Assembly (NCBI GenBank): GCA_913043025.1
Contig: CAJWLM010000007.1
Coordinates: 1 to 64,000 of the forward strand
Length of the DNA: 64,000 bases
Reading direction: 5' to 3'
Origin: an uncultured Rhodospirillaceae bacterium
GTDB lineage: Bacteria; Pseudomonadota; Alphaproteobacteria; UBA8366
Part shown: positions 8,950 to 17,307 of the stretch, piece by piece
Layout of the letters: the number at the start of each line of letters is the position of its first letter
Position numbering within the stretch: position 1 is the stretch's first letter
Notes under the pieces: model-generated
The model's database searches: none
What the model was told of the DNA's origin: nothing
What the model saw: only the letters and a program-made list of their open reading frames with translations
Position numbers and translations under genes: made by a program

Positions 8950-11033
8950 AAAAACGCATTCGCATCGGTGTTGATGTTGGAGGTACTTTTACTGATTTCG
9001 TCCTCGTTGATGAGGAGCGCGATCAGATCTTTACGGGTAAGCAGTTGACCACGCCTTCAGATCCTAGCGCTGCAATTCTAGATGGTGTGGCCCGTCTGCT
9101 TTCAGACGCAGGACTATCTCCAACGGCCGTAGACAATATCGTGCACGGAACTACCTTAATTACAAATACGATTATTGAGCGGACCGGTGCAAAGGTGGGG
9201 TTGGTAAGTACCCTAGGGCATCGTGACACTCTCGAAATGGCCAAAGAGATCCGTTACGATCTGTACGACCTGTTTATTGAATCACCACCTTCGCTAGTGC
9301 CAAGGTTTTTACGGGAAAGTGTTGCGGAACGTATTTCGCCAGATGGAGAAATCCTGCTTGAGTTTGATGAAGGGGGATTTAAGAACTCCTTGAGAAAACT
9401 TGTGCAGGAAGAAAATATAGAGGCATTAGCTATTTGCCTCATGCACTCATATCGCAATCCAGTCCATGAGCAATTAGCAAAGAAGATTGTCAGTAAACTG
9501 TACAAAGATTTGCCCGTCACTCTTTCATCCGATGTGGCGCCGGAGATTCGCGAATTTGAGCGGACGAGTACTGCGTGTGCTAACGCATATGTACAACCGC
9601 TAATGCAAAGTTACCTAAAGAGGCTCGATAAGAGACTAAAAGCACTAGGACATGATGGCACCCTCTATATCATGCTGTCTGGGGGAGGAATTACTACAGT
9701 AAGGGATGCTGAGGCATACCCCATTCGGTTGATTGAATCAGGTCCGGCTGCAGGTGCAATGGCAGCATCTTATTATAGTACACTAACAGATACAAAAAAT
9801 CTTATATCGTATGATATGGGTGGCACCACTGCCAAAATGTGCCTCATTGATAACAACAGGCCTGACCGGAAATATGACTTTGAGGCCGGCCGAGTTCGTC
9901 GTTTTGCTAAAGGGTCGGGTTTACCACTGAAAGTGTCAGTGGTGGATATGATTGAAATTGGTGCAGGAGGGGGTAGCTTGGCATCTGTAGATCAGATGGG
10001 ATTACTGAAGGTAGGGCCACGTAGTGCCGGTTCCCAGCCTGGCCCAGTTTGTTATGGGCTGGGTGGCAAAGATCCTGCAGTGACTGATGCGGATTTATAC
10101 TTAGGCTATTTAAATCCGGATTATTTTTTGGGTGGTCAGATGACACTCAATTTAGAGAAGGTAGAAAAATCAATAGAAGAAACATTAGCAAAGCCGTTAG
10201 GACTGACTGTTTTGGAGGCGGCTGTTGGTATTCATAATGTGGTAAATGAAAATATGGCTGCCGCAACAAGAATGCACCTTGCTGAAAAAGGCCGTGATCC
10301 TCGTAAATACGATATGATCGCATTCGGTGGTGCCGGGCCTGTTCACGCTTGTCATATGGCGCGTTTGCTCAAATTGGATAATGTTATTGTGCCATTAGGT
10401 GCGGGAGTTACGTCTGCTTTAGGATTTTTAGTAGCTGCACCCGCTGTTGATTATGTTCGCAGCTACGTGGCACGATTAGAACAAATAAACTGGGAATACT
10501 TAAATCAGTTGTTCTGCGATATGGAGGATGAGGCGAGGTCACTCTTAACAGAAGCTGGCGCAGATAACGAAGATATTACGTTCGAACGTAAGGCCGACAT
10601 GCGGCATGTGGGGCAAGGTTTTGAAATTTCAGTTCCAGTTCCGGACGGTGAATTATCTGGGTCGCATGTCGACGAATTGCGGCTTAATTTTTTTGATAGT
10701 TATAGGAACCTTTTTGAGCGAACAGTCACCGATATTGCGATCGAAACCATGAGTTGGAGACTCGCGGCGACTGCGCCGATACCGAATATTACTCTCAACT
10801 TTAAGGGGCAGAAAGGGTCCGTGGATAGCAAACTAAAGGGCCAGCGGTCAGTTTTCTTCTCTGAGACGGGTTTTGCTCCTTGTGACGTTTATAATCGGTA
10901 TGCTTTTTTTGAAGGGGATACTGTAGAGGGCCCTGCGATTATTGAAGAGCGAGAGTCTACGACTGTTATGCCGCCTGGAACACGAGCTAAAGTTGATGAG
11001 AGTTTAAATTTACGGATAGAGTTAAATGCTTGA
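8946..11033 (+). CDS. Hydantoinase A/oxoprolinase-family ATPase subunit (HyuA)
   Basis: A 695-residue HyuA subunit of the acetate-kinase/Hsp70-fold ATPase family. The phosphate-binding loop is at the start (RIGVDVGGTFTDFVLVDEE). HGTTLITNTIIERTGAKVGL, SYDMGGTTAK, GPVCYGLGGKDPAVTDADL and AFGGAGPVHACHMA follow in the usual order. The N-terminal part is the HyuA_N domain and the middle the main ATPase domain; the C-terminal beta domain ends with PGTRAKVDESLNLRIE. Length is normal. It overlaps hyuB by four bases. Together the pair phosphorylates its substrate using ATP before hydrolysis or carboxylation. Confidence 0.93.
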   Translation: MKKRIRIGVDVGGTFTDFVLVDEERDQIFTGKQLTTPSDPSAAILDGVARLLSDAGLSPTAVDNIVHGTTLITNTIIERTGAKVGLVSTLGHRDTLEMAKEIRYDLYDLFIESPPSLVPRFLRESVAERISPDGEILLEFDEGGFKNSLRKLVQEENIEALAICLMHSYRNPVHEQLAKKIVSKLYKDLPVTLSSDVAPEIREFERTSTACANAYVQPLMQSYLKRLDKRLKALGHDGTLYIMLSGGGITTVRDAEAYPIRLIESGPAAGAMAASYYSTLTDTKNLISYDMGGTTAKMCLIDNNRPDRKYDFEAGRVRRFAKGSGLPLKVSVVDMIEIGAGGGSLASVDQMGLLKVGPRSAGSQPGPVCYGLGGKDPAVTDADLYLGYLNPDYFLGGQMTLNLEKVEKSIEETLAKPLGLTVLEAAVGIHNVVNENMAAATRMHLAEKGRDPRKYDMIAFGGAGPVHACHMARLLKLDNVIVPLGAGVTSALGFLVAAPAVDYVRSYVARLEQINWEYLNQLFCDMEDEARSLLTEAGADNEDITFERKADMRHVGQGFEISVPVPDGELSGSHVDELRLNFFDSYRNLFERTVTDIAIETMSWRLAATAPIPNITLNFKGQKGSVDSKLKGQRSVFFSETGFAPCDVYNRYAFFEGDTVEGPAIIEERESTTVMPPGTRAKVDESLNLRIELNA

Positions 11034-11107
11034 AGTTAAGAGCCGTTTAATTCATGAACTAGCAAAATTCAAAATGGTTGGGAGCGTTAAAAGGGCTCAA
11101 AGAAAAT

Positions 11108-11707
11108 ATGGTGGCGTACATGCAATGCCTGGATGAGGGTGCATTGAATTTACTATTCTATGGGGCCCGAACGGCCCGTAATTGGCAAAAAAAAGAGGTC
11201 GCCGATGAGGTTTTGTATAAACTGCACAGCCTTTTTGTAATGGGGCCAACCTCAAATAATGCACAACCGGCGCGAGTACTATACATTCAAAGCAAAGAAG
11301 CCAAGTCTCGCCTCTGGCCTTGTCTTTCAAAAGGAAATCTAGAAAAAAGCATGGCTGCTCCTGTCACTGCAATTATCGGATATGACCTTAAATTTTATGC
11401 CAAATTAGATGAACTATCAGGTTTGCCGGGAAGCGGTGCGCGGTTTGTGAAAAATCCATCTAAAGTAGAGCCGTTCGCATTTCGTAACTGTTCATTACAA
11501 GGAGGGTATTTCATCATAGCAGCTCGTGCCCTTGGCCTAGATGTGGGACCAATGTCAGGTTTTGATAATTTGGCGGTTGACAATGAATTTTTTGCTGGAA
11601 CAAATATAAAGTCCAATTTTCTGTGTAATATTGGATTTGGGGATTTTGCCAAAACCCAGCCTCGTCCGCGTCGAGTAAGTTTCGAGGAAATATCGGACAT
11701 CATTTGA
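11108..11707 (+). CDS. RutE/HadB-like nitroreductase-fold reductase
   Basis: A flavin-dependent nitroreductase-fold protein close in pattern to RutE (malonic semialdehyde reductase of the Rut pyrimidine pathway). The shared signatures are ALNLLFYGARTARNW, LFVMGPTSNNAQPARV, SKGNLEKSMAAPVTAIIGYD, AFRNCSLQGGYFI, RALGLDVGPMSGFDN and NIGFGD. RutE is 196 residues; from the ATG at 11108 this is 199. An upstream TTG at 11078 gives an N-terminal extension unlike the family and was not chosen; ATG 11120 is also possible. It follows hyuA by 74 bases in the same direction. A RutE-like enzyme beside a luciferase-like oxygenase recalls the Rut set, but RutB, C, D and F are absent nearby. Confidence 0.82.
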   Translation: MVAYMQCLDEGALNLLFYGARTARNWQKKEVADEVLYKLHSLFVMGPTSNNAQPARVLYIQSKEAKSRLWPCLSKGNLEKSMAAPVTAIIGYDLKFYAKLDELSGLPGSGARFVKNPSKVEPFAFRNCSLQGGYFIIAARALGLDVGPMSGFDNLAVDNEFFAGTNIKSNFLCNIGFGDFAKTQPRPRRVSFEEISDII

Positions 11708-11797
11708 GAATTGAAATTTTTGAAGGCTTGCGTTGGTGTCTGGGCTTCATTAGCGTAGAAAACCATCAAGAAAATCTGTTTTAGGGGGTATTTTAAA

Positions 11798-12655
11798 ATG
11801 CACTGGACTAAACGCCGCGAAAAATTTCGCGCCTATCTTGAGGGAGATAAATGTTATCACCCTGGTTCTGTTTACGATGCCATCTCTGCGCGTATGGCTG
11901 AAGACATAGGCTTTGAAGTTGGCATGTTTGCTGGCTCGGTAGGGTCATTATCAGTTTTAGGGTTGCCGGATGATATAGTGCTCACACTGAGCGAATTTGC
12001 CGGGCAGGCTTATCGCATCAATCGCGCAGGTCAACTGCCTCTTATAGTTGACGCAGATCACGGTTATGGGAATGCTCTTAATGTGAAGCGCACCGTGGAG
12101 GAGCTCGAAACGGCCGGAGTTGCCATGCTTACTATCGAGGATACAGAACTTCCTAAAGCATTTGGCACAGTAGGAACCACGAGACTAATTTCTGTTGAGG
12201 AGGGCGCAGGCAAAATGAGGGCGGCCTTAGAGGGAAGGCAAGATCCGTCATTGGTCGTTGCAGGACGTTCTAGTGCTGCCGGTGTAAATGGCATTGAAGA
12301 TGCTATCAAACGCACGAAGGCTTATGAAGAAGCGGGTGTTGATTGTATGTTCCTTGCTGGAATTGAGACCCGAAGCGAGGTAGAAGCCATTTCGGCGGAA
12401 GTAAGCATACCGCTTATGCTTGGCAGTACGCCAGACGAGATACGTGATTTAGACTTTTTGGGAAGTCAAAGGGTACGCTTTGCTCTTCAGGGGCATAAAC
12501 CAATCATGGCATCCATCAAGGCGACCTATGAGACACTTAAACAGCTTAGAAACGGCGTTGATCCAAAGGATTTAGATGGAGCATCGGCGGAGCTTTTAGA
12601 CAAATTCACTTGTGCAGAGAATTTCAAGCGCTTGAAAAAAGAGTATCTCGGTTAG
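11798..12655 (+). CDS. Isocitrate lyase/PEP mutase superfamily; oxaloacetate decarboxylase-like
   Basis: A 285-residue protein of the PEP mutase/isocitrate lyase superfamily. Its pattern follows Pseudomonas PA4872 (287 residues), a characterised oxaloacetate decarboxylase: CYHPGSVYDAISARMAED, DADHGYGNALNVKRTVEELE, MLTIEDTELPKAFG and LQGHKPIMASIKATYETLK occur in the same order. The DADHGYGNA loop supplies Mg and substrate contacts. The closely related carboxyPEP mutase and 2,3-dimethylmalate lyase are alternatives. It lies 90 bases after the RutE-like gene on the same strand and is probably the end of the regulator-led series. The decarboxylase assignment is inferred by similarity. Confidence 0.82.
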   Translation: MHWTKRREKFRAYLEGDKCYHPGSVYDAISARMAEDIGFEVGMFAGSVGSLSVLGLPDDIVLTLSEFAGQAYRINRAGQLPLIVDADHGYGNALNVKRTVEELETAGVAMLTIEDTELPKAFGTVGTTRLISVEEGAGKMRAALEGRQDPSLVVAGRSSAAGVNGIEDAIKRTKAYEEAGVDCMFLAGIETRSEVEAISAEVSIPLMLGSTPDEIRDLDFLGSQRVRFALQGHKPIMASIKATYETLKQLRNGVDPKDLDGASAELLDKFTCAENFKRLKKEYLG

Positions 12656-12902
12656 GGTTTTAGTATCCTTTGCGCTGCGACCGACTCTTGTTTTGAAATA
12701 GGATGGGGAGACACCTAGATGGTATTTTATGCTTTCCTTCCAAGGCTCTCATTTTGTCTTCATGCAAAGTGTTGAATTGACAGTTGCTGATGATTGATCA
12801 CCTTATACCTGCGTAGTGTGAGTGATGGTATTCTGCAGCTGAGATTGTTCGTCTATCGTGCCACACAGCTATAAGTAAACAAAACGATTTTGGAATGATC
12901 GT

Positions 12903-13529
12903 ATGGAAAATGATATTACACATGACGATAGTGACAGATCGCTCCAACTTATTTTCCCGACTGTGATTGATCGATATATGATCCCTAATGCTGATCGAGT
13001 GAATAGAGGCCTTGTTGAGGCATTGGTAGCTCTTCGCAGGGAAACCCCTAATGCCCGACTGGATGGATATTCTAGCGACGTGTACACGACATTTGGTGTC
13101 GAGGACCGCCTTTATGAACGGGCGGATTTTGCACCTATTGGCGACTGGATGCGGGAATGTTTTGCAGCTCATGCTGTTCGCATGGACTACGCTTTGTCAC
13201 CTCAAGGTGTAAGGCTAACAGAGTGCTGGGTTAACGTTTATGAAAAGGGTTTCGCGCATGAACTTCATACGCATCCAAACAACATTCTGAGCGGAGTATA
13301 TTACGTCAAGGCTCCGGTCGGTTGTTCTGAATTACGGTTTCATGCTCCGCATGCATTCTCGATGATGCAGCAGAGAAAGCGCGTTGACAGTGAATTGAAT
13401 TTGCTTTCCCACGCCGTCCAGCCTAGGGAGGGCGAGTTTATTATCTTTAACAGTGCGGTTAAGCATAATGTTCCGCCAAATGCTGTTGACGCAGAACGAA
13501 TAATTATCGCTGCTAACGCATTATTATAG
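12903..13529 (+). CDS. Putative 2OG-Fe(II) oxygenase, TIGR02466-like, copy 1
   Basis: A 208-residue protein with the pattern of the small putative 2OG-Fe(II) oxygenases (TIGR02466 type). A CWVNVYEKGFAHELHTHPNN segment carries the near histidine pair HTH, followed by LSGVYYVKAP. The distal part is GEFIIFNSAVKHNVPPN with a histidine, then an arginine in ERIIIAA for the cosubstrate. A GGA sits 8 bases before the ATG. The next gene is a diverged copy starting 6 bases downstream. The preceding 247-base gap holds no gene. Substrate unknown; such proteins act on amino acids, peptides or small metabolites. Confidence 0.7.
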   Translation: MENDITHDDSDRSLQLIFPTVIDRYMIPNADRVNRGLVEALVALRRETPNARLDGYSSDVYTTFGVEDRLYERADFAPIGDWMRECFAAHAVRMDYALSPQGVRLTECWVNVYEKGFAHELHTHPNNILSGVYYVKAPVGCSELRFHAPHAFSMMQQRKRVDSELNLLSHAVQPREGEFIIFNSAVKHNVPPNAVDAERIIIAANALL

Positions 13530-13535
13530 GGTGAA

Positions 13536-14144
13536 ATGAGGTTGCCTGCTCCGGAAACTCTGCTGCTATTTCCAACGGTTCTCCATGTTACTCGTTATCG
13601 TGAAGAGCAAGATCTTAATTTTGCGCTCAAAAACACAATCGATTCTCTTCGCCGTACAACCCTAGGCACACCACCTGTTGAATTTGGTTGCACCATGTTT
13701 TCCACTATGGTTACCGAGTCGAGCTTACATAAAAGAGATGATCTTTCGGATTTGGTGAAGTTTGTTCTAAATGAGGTTTCGAGTTTTGCAGATGTTATGG
13801 ACTATGACGCACCGAATGTTGCCATATCCAAATGCTGGCTCAATATATTAGGGCCCGGGGATTCATGTGATCTACATAACGACATTAATGGCTGTGTAAG
13901 TGGGGTTTACTTCGTCAACAGTAAGGCAACTGAGGGTGCGCGCCTGCAGATACATGCCCCATTAGGAAATGAGATGATTGTAATAAAAAAATCCAAGGTG
14001 AGTGATCTTAATGTGACGGAAATTTTCTTCGATGGCGAGCCTGGGGACCTGCTTTTATTTCCAAGCCACTTGATGCGAAGCTGGACTTTGAATAAAAGTA
14101 TTAGAGAACAACAAATGTTTTTATTCACTGCCACCATCTCGTAG
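13536..14144 (+). CDS. Putative 2OG-Fe(II) oxygenase, TIGR02466-like, copy 2 (diverged)
   Basis: A 202-residue paralogue of the preceding gene, with the same fold order: LLFPTVLHVTRY at the start, then CWLNILGPGDSCDLHNDING, CVSGVYFVN, RLQIHAP, and GDLLLFPSHLMRSWTLN near the end. Here the near motif is a classic HxD (HND), unlike copy 1. The position that should hold the distal histidine reads arginine (LMRSW), although a histidine lies three residues earlier. The active site may therefore be altered. It is 6 bases after copy 1, so the two are co-transcribed and could act as a heteromer. It is followed by a terminator-like hairpin. Confidence 0.65.
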   Translation: MRLPAPETLLLFPTVLHVTRYREEQDLNFALKNTIDSLRRTTLGTPPVEFGCTMFSTMVTESSLHKRDDLSDLVKFVLNEVSSFADVMDYDAPNVAISKCWLNILGPGDSCDLHNDINGCVSGVYFVNSKATEGARLQIHAPLGNEMIVIKKSKVSDLNVTEIFFDGEPGDLLLFPSHLMRSWTLNKSIREQQMFLFTATIS

Positions 14145-14160
14145 GTCAAAAAAGATGAAG

Positions 14161-14186
14161 GTGTTATTAAAATAGCACTTTTCTTT
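14161..14186 (+). terminator. Rho-independent terminator candidate after the oxygenase pair
   Basis: GTGTTATT pairs with AATAGCAC around an AA loop (8 bp, one G-U), directly followed by TTTTCTTT. It lies 17 bases after the stop of the second oxygenase gene and fits as that transcript's end. The stem is AT-rich, so its strength is uncertain. Confidence 0.5.
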
Positions 14187-14306
14187 AAGGTGATGAGTGT
14201 TATTCGCACCAATCGCAACTTTATTCTAGCGTGTATGCGGGGGATGAAGCCCTGGGGAAGTTTGCTGCTCACTCAAAGTAACAGTGCGGCCGGATGATTA
14301 CAGTGT

Positions 14307-15851
14307 CTAAAAGACAACCTCCACTAACGAAGGTCCATCCACGTCTATTGCATGTTCAAAAGCCTGACATAGGTCATGAGAATCCTCTACCCTTGTGGCC
14401 TCTACACCTAAACTTTTGGCAAACCCAACCCAGTCGATGACCGGCCGATTAAGGCTCAGCATATCAGTAGCAGTAGGGCCTGGTGTGCCGGCGCCAACAC
14501 CGGCAAGTTCACCGACCAGGATATTGTAAGAGCGGTTGGCAAAAATCAGAGTTGTTATATCCAGTCCTTCCCGTGCCTGGGTCCATAGGGCTTGAGGGCA
14601 GTACATGCCGCTTCCGTCGCTTTCAAGGCAAATCACCTTTCGATCAGGGCAAGCAACTGCGGCGCCAATGGCCATAGGCAAACCTAATCCAATTGAACCG
14701 CCACAATTTTGAAGCCAGTCATGCGGGTGTGCTCCGGAGGTGTAAGGGAAAAAATTTCGGCCTGTAGTGATACTTTCATCGACGACAATAGCATTTTCAG
14801 GCAGTAGTGCACCTATTGTAGCAGCAATGGTGTCAATGGTTATTGGGCCCTGTGGCTTTTGTGGCTTATCAAGACATTGTAATTCTGGTTGTACATGATT
14901 GGCATCCAGTGCATCGGCAAGTGCCTCGAGTGCTACCAAACAATCTTGCTCAGGGGACGCTAAAGTTTTTATATGGCAGCCTTTAGGGGTTAGTTGGCTA
15001 GGTAAGTGGGGATAGGCGAAGAAGCCGACAGGTTCAGAGGCTCCCACGAGCAGTACTTGCCGAAAATTGCTCAGCATTTCGAGCGCCTGGGGTACTGGAT
15101 ATGGGATGCGATCTACTGACAATCGACCAGCTCCTCGTTGTATCCTTGCATTCATGCCTTCGGCCATAACGCTTACCCCAGTCTTTGCTTTTATTTTTGC
15201 AACTGTTTGTAGCGGGGCCTCTTTCAATGCATCGGCTCCAAGCAGGATAAGTGTACTATTATCCTCACCGATGAATCTTGCAGCATTCTCTATTACGACA
15301 TCGCCTACCTGTTCTGGTGCAGAAATTTTGGGGAGTATGCCAACGACGCCATCTTCATTCCAAGCGGTGTCAGCCGGTAAAATCAAAGTGGCAACTTGCC
15401 CGGGCGGCGTGCCCGCGGCTGCAATTGCTTCAGCGCCGTATTGTCCGACGGTTCTGGATGTGGTTGCAGCCTTAACCCAAGCTGATACCGGTTTAGCCAA
15501 TCCTATAATATCAGAAGTAAGAGGTGCATTATGCTTGAGGTGATGTATTGCGTGATCGCCTACTATGTTCACAACTGAGGAACGGGCTTTTTTCGCATTA
15601 TGAAGGTTTGCAATTCCATTGGCGAGACCAGGCCCAAGATGAAGCAACGTAGCTGCTGGTTTTTCAGCCATGCGCGCATATCCGTCAGCGGCACCCGTAG
15701 CAACGCCCTCAAAGAGGCATAAAACGCATCGCATACCTTCTATTTTATCAAGCGCAGCCACGTAATGCATTTCGGAAGTGCCGGGATTGGCGAAAGACAC
15801 ATTGACACCACCGCGCAACAATGTTGAGACGAGACTCTCGGCTCCATTCAT
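14307..15851 (-). CDS. ThDP-dependent enzyme, acetolactate synthase large-subunit-like
   Basis: A thiamine-diphosphate enzyme of the IlvB/benzoylformate-decarboxylase group, 514 residues from the chosen start. The catalytic glutamate is in CLFEGVATGAADGYAR, followed by HLGPGLANG. The Mg-ThDP motif is ESDGSGMYCPQ to FANRSYNIL (GDG replaced by SDG). An upstream ATG at 15866 is possible, but the AGGG eight bases before 15851 favours MNGAESLV. Annotators often call this subgroup acetolactate synthase; no small subunit or other ilv gene is adjacent, so a 2-oxoacid decarboxylase or carboligase role is equally likely. It converges on the 2OG oxygenase pair. There is no obvious promoter in the 200 bases upstream. 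Confidence 0.82.
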   Translation of the reverse strand: MNGAESLVSTLLRGGVNVSFANPGTSEMHYVAALDKIEGMRCVLCLFEGVATGAADGYARMAEKPAATLLHLGPGLANGIANLHNAKKARSSVVNIVGDHAIHHLKHNAPLTSDIIGLAKPVSAWVKAATTSRTVGQYGAEAIAAAGTPPGQVATLILPADTAWNEDGVVGILPKISAPEQVGDVVIENAARFIGEDNSTLILLGADALKEAPLQTVAKIKAKTGVSVMAEGMNARIQRGAGRLSVDRIPYPVPQALEMLSNFRQVLLVGASEPVGFFAYPHLPSQLTPKGCHIKTLASPEQDCLVALEALADALDANHVQPELQCLDKPQKPQGPITIDTIAATIGALLPENAIVVDESITTGRNFFPYTSGAHPHDWLQNCGGSIGLGLPMAIGAAVACPDRKVICLESDGSGMYCPQALWTQAREGLDITTLIFANRSYNILVGELAGVGAGTPGPTATDMLSLNRPVIDWVGFAKSLGVEATRVEDSHDLCQAFEHAIDVDGPSLVEVVF

Positions 15852-16057
15852 TAGTATCACCCTCATTGGATTACAGGAAGCTGAGCTCAGAATACCTGCC
15901 CCAAATTGCGTTGTTTTGGCAAGACAAAACCGCTATTGGCACGAGTTCTTAAACTGCATGCCATAAGAGCAGTTGGTGCTAGAAATAACTTTCTTGCGCT
16001 GTAGAAAATGTGATCCGATATGATTTAAAGAATTACCGTTTTGGGAAAACACCGCCA

Positions 16058-16193
16058 TCATTTCTTAACCTTTTTACAGCGATGAGAGCAGTTTTCTAAC
16101 ATTTTCTCAACAGTACCGCCACTTTTTTCGCCACGAAAACAGTTTTCTGCACGACATGCATCGCCTTTGCGGCAGACAACTTTTTTTGTGCAC
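16058..16193 (-). pseudogene. DUF2256 zinc-ribbon-like protein, single-base frameshift
   Basis: From a GTG at 16193 the frame reads VHKKSCLPQRRC, MSCRKLFSWRKKW, which is the DUF2256 signature (HKK, LP, CxxC, F-WRKKW). It then hits a stop after RYC. Skipping one base near 16118 restores the family's tail: nine residues after KKW comes NCSHRCKKVKK and a stop, giving the second CxxxC pair at exactly the expected spacing (44 residues in total). This is either a true frameshift mutation or a sequencing error beside an A6 run. DUF2256 genes are often neighbours of photolyase/cryptochrome genes, and a photolyase lies 3.2 kb away here. Confidence 0.75.
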
Positions 16194-16311
16194 TTTTATC
16201 TTAATCCCACACAATGTGCCCGTGGAGCGAATTTCCGATCATTTTTATCTGATGCGCTACGGTCGAGTAAGGAGGCTGCTCCACTATCCACATGAGCAAG
16301 GAGTGTTCTGA

Positions 16312-16482
16312 TCAGTATCGGGGATGTTCAACGATAAGAAGATCGGCAACTACGCTCTCAAGAGCGATAACTGCATCATTAATTTCGCCGCCGACTTTGT
16401 CATTCCTCGACACGTGCCTTAAATGGTCGGCAATTATTTGGAGAGAAGCAGCTGAGGTTGTTATAACTCTGTTTTTAGGCAT
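16312..16482 (-). CDS. Small protein of 56 residues, unknown function
   Basis: ATG at 16482 is preceded by a Shine-Dalgarno GAGGA with 8-base spacing. The product starts MPKNRVITTSAASLQIIADH and ends LLIVEHPRY. It reads as one or two amphipathic helices, with a mixed charge pattern and no cysteine, no membrane segment and no signal peptide. It lies 58 bases after another small gene on the same strand. I do not recognise a family. A forward-strand frame covering 16292-16672 has poor composition and is its shadow. Ribosome-site quality and normal amino-acid composition are the evidence that this is a gene. Confidence 0.6.
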   Translation of the reverse strand: MPKNRVITTSAASLQIIADHLRHVSRNDKVGGEINDAVIALESVVADLLIVEHPRY

Positions 16483-16540
16483 TTGGTTAATCCTCTTTTT
16501 CTACGTGTTAAAAACAATCTGGTTCACTTTTGAGAACAGT

Positions 16541-16699
16541 TTACGGATGATGGTGCTCTATAAAACGCTCTATTTTCTGCATGACCCACCGATGTCTTTT
16601 CTCTGCTTCATGATCACCACGTTTTTGAGCCATTCCTGCTTCCCAATTAACGGAAGAGTAAAACCCTATTAATTCATCCTCAGACATTTTACGCCCCAT
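16541..16699 (-). CDS. Small protein of 52 residues, unknown function
   Basis: ATG at 16699 has a strong Shine-Dalgarno GGAGG 8 bases upstream. The product begins MGRKMSEDELIGFYSSVNWE and ends FIEHHHP. It is charged and helical, rich in E, K, R and H, with AEKRHRWVMQKIERFIEHH near the end, and is likely cytosolic. It is first of two small genes in tandem on the minus strand that point at the frameshifted DUF2256 gene. No family is recognised. The histidine-rich end could bind metal, but that is a guess. Confidence 0.6.
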   Translation of the reverse strand: MGRKMSEDELIGFYSSVNWEAGMAQKRGDHEAEKRHRWVMQKIERFIEHHHP

Positions 16700-17307
16700 C
16701 TATCGTGCCTCCAAAAATTGCTAGCTACGGCTTGTACAACCAGCAATACAATTGCCATGTCATCGTTATGTTTTCTAAATGGCCGACAGTTGAACCACTG
16801 CTGAGCACTTAGACGTTATCAGGCTTGTGAAACTAAATCCGAGCACAAAAAACAATTAAGTAATCAACGACCCGCTATAGTATTGCCAAGCCACTATCAA
16901 CTATTACTGTAACGTCCCATATAAGCATTCAGATCACTCACCCCAATTAGCTTGGGTAATTTTATCGCAAAAAGGTGATACCAAAGAGATGCATTTTTGT
17001 ACAAAGGTACGAATGTAACGTATGCGTGTTGCTTGGGCGGATGGGGCCGACTGAGTTGATATTGAGTCCATCGAAACGCAAATGCACAGTCTCTTTGACA
17101 CTGGGAGAACGTGATGAATAACAATCTACCAATTCATCATTTGTGCAATAGATTCATTGCACCTTCAAATTATTGCAAATGATTTTTGTGAATATGACCA
17201 TATGATGAGGTAAAAGTTCAAAAAGGTTAGTTTGAGGTTTGGGTGTTTAGACGATTATCTGCTACACCCCTGAGAGCTTATTAGATAATTATGAGCACAT
17301 CGAAAAA
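16700..17307. other. Intergenic region, no confident gene
   Basis: About 600 bases without a supported gene. A minus-strand frame (16897-17124) with only a TTG start and no ribosome site was not accepted. The stretch contains the overlapping inverted repeats at 17137-17182, described separately. The A/T-rich sequence before 17308 may hold the promoter of the next rightward genes, but no clear -35/-10 pair was seen. Confidence 0.5.
17137..17182. repeat. Overlapping inverted repeats, possible alternative hairpins
   Basis: TCATTTG-TG-CAATA (17137-17150) can pair with TATTGCAAATGA (17171-17182), 12 bp with a two-base bulge, and the right arm runs into TTTTTG. Alternatively GTGCAAT (17143-17149) pairs perfectly with ATTGCAC (17156-17162). 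The two structures exclude each other. It lies 126 bases before the gene at 17308 and could be a terminator, attenuator or protein-binding site. Confidence 0.4.

Noticed and set aside
12656-12902. TTGACA with TATACC downstream as a promoter of the oxygenase pair
   Set aside because: The spacing of about 21 bases is too long for a standard sigma-70 promoter.
16292-16672. Forward ORF of 126 residues with a hydrophobic middle
   Set aside because: The opposite strand holds two small ORFs with good ribosome sites and better composition, so this is their shadow.
16897-17124. Minus-strand ORF of 75 residues
   Set aside because: It has only a TTG start, no ribosome site and an odd composition; no family was recognised.
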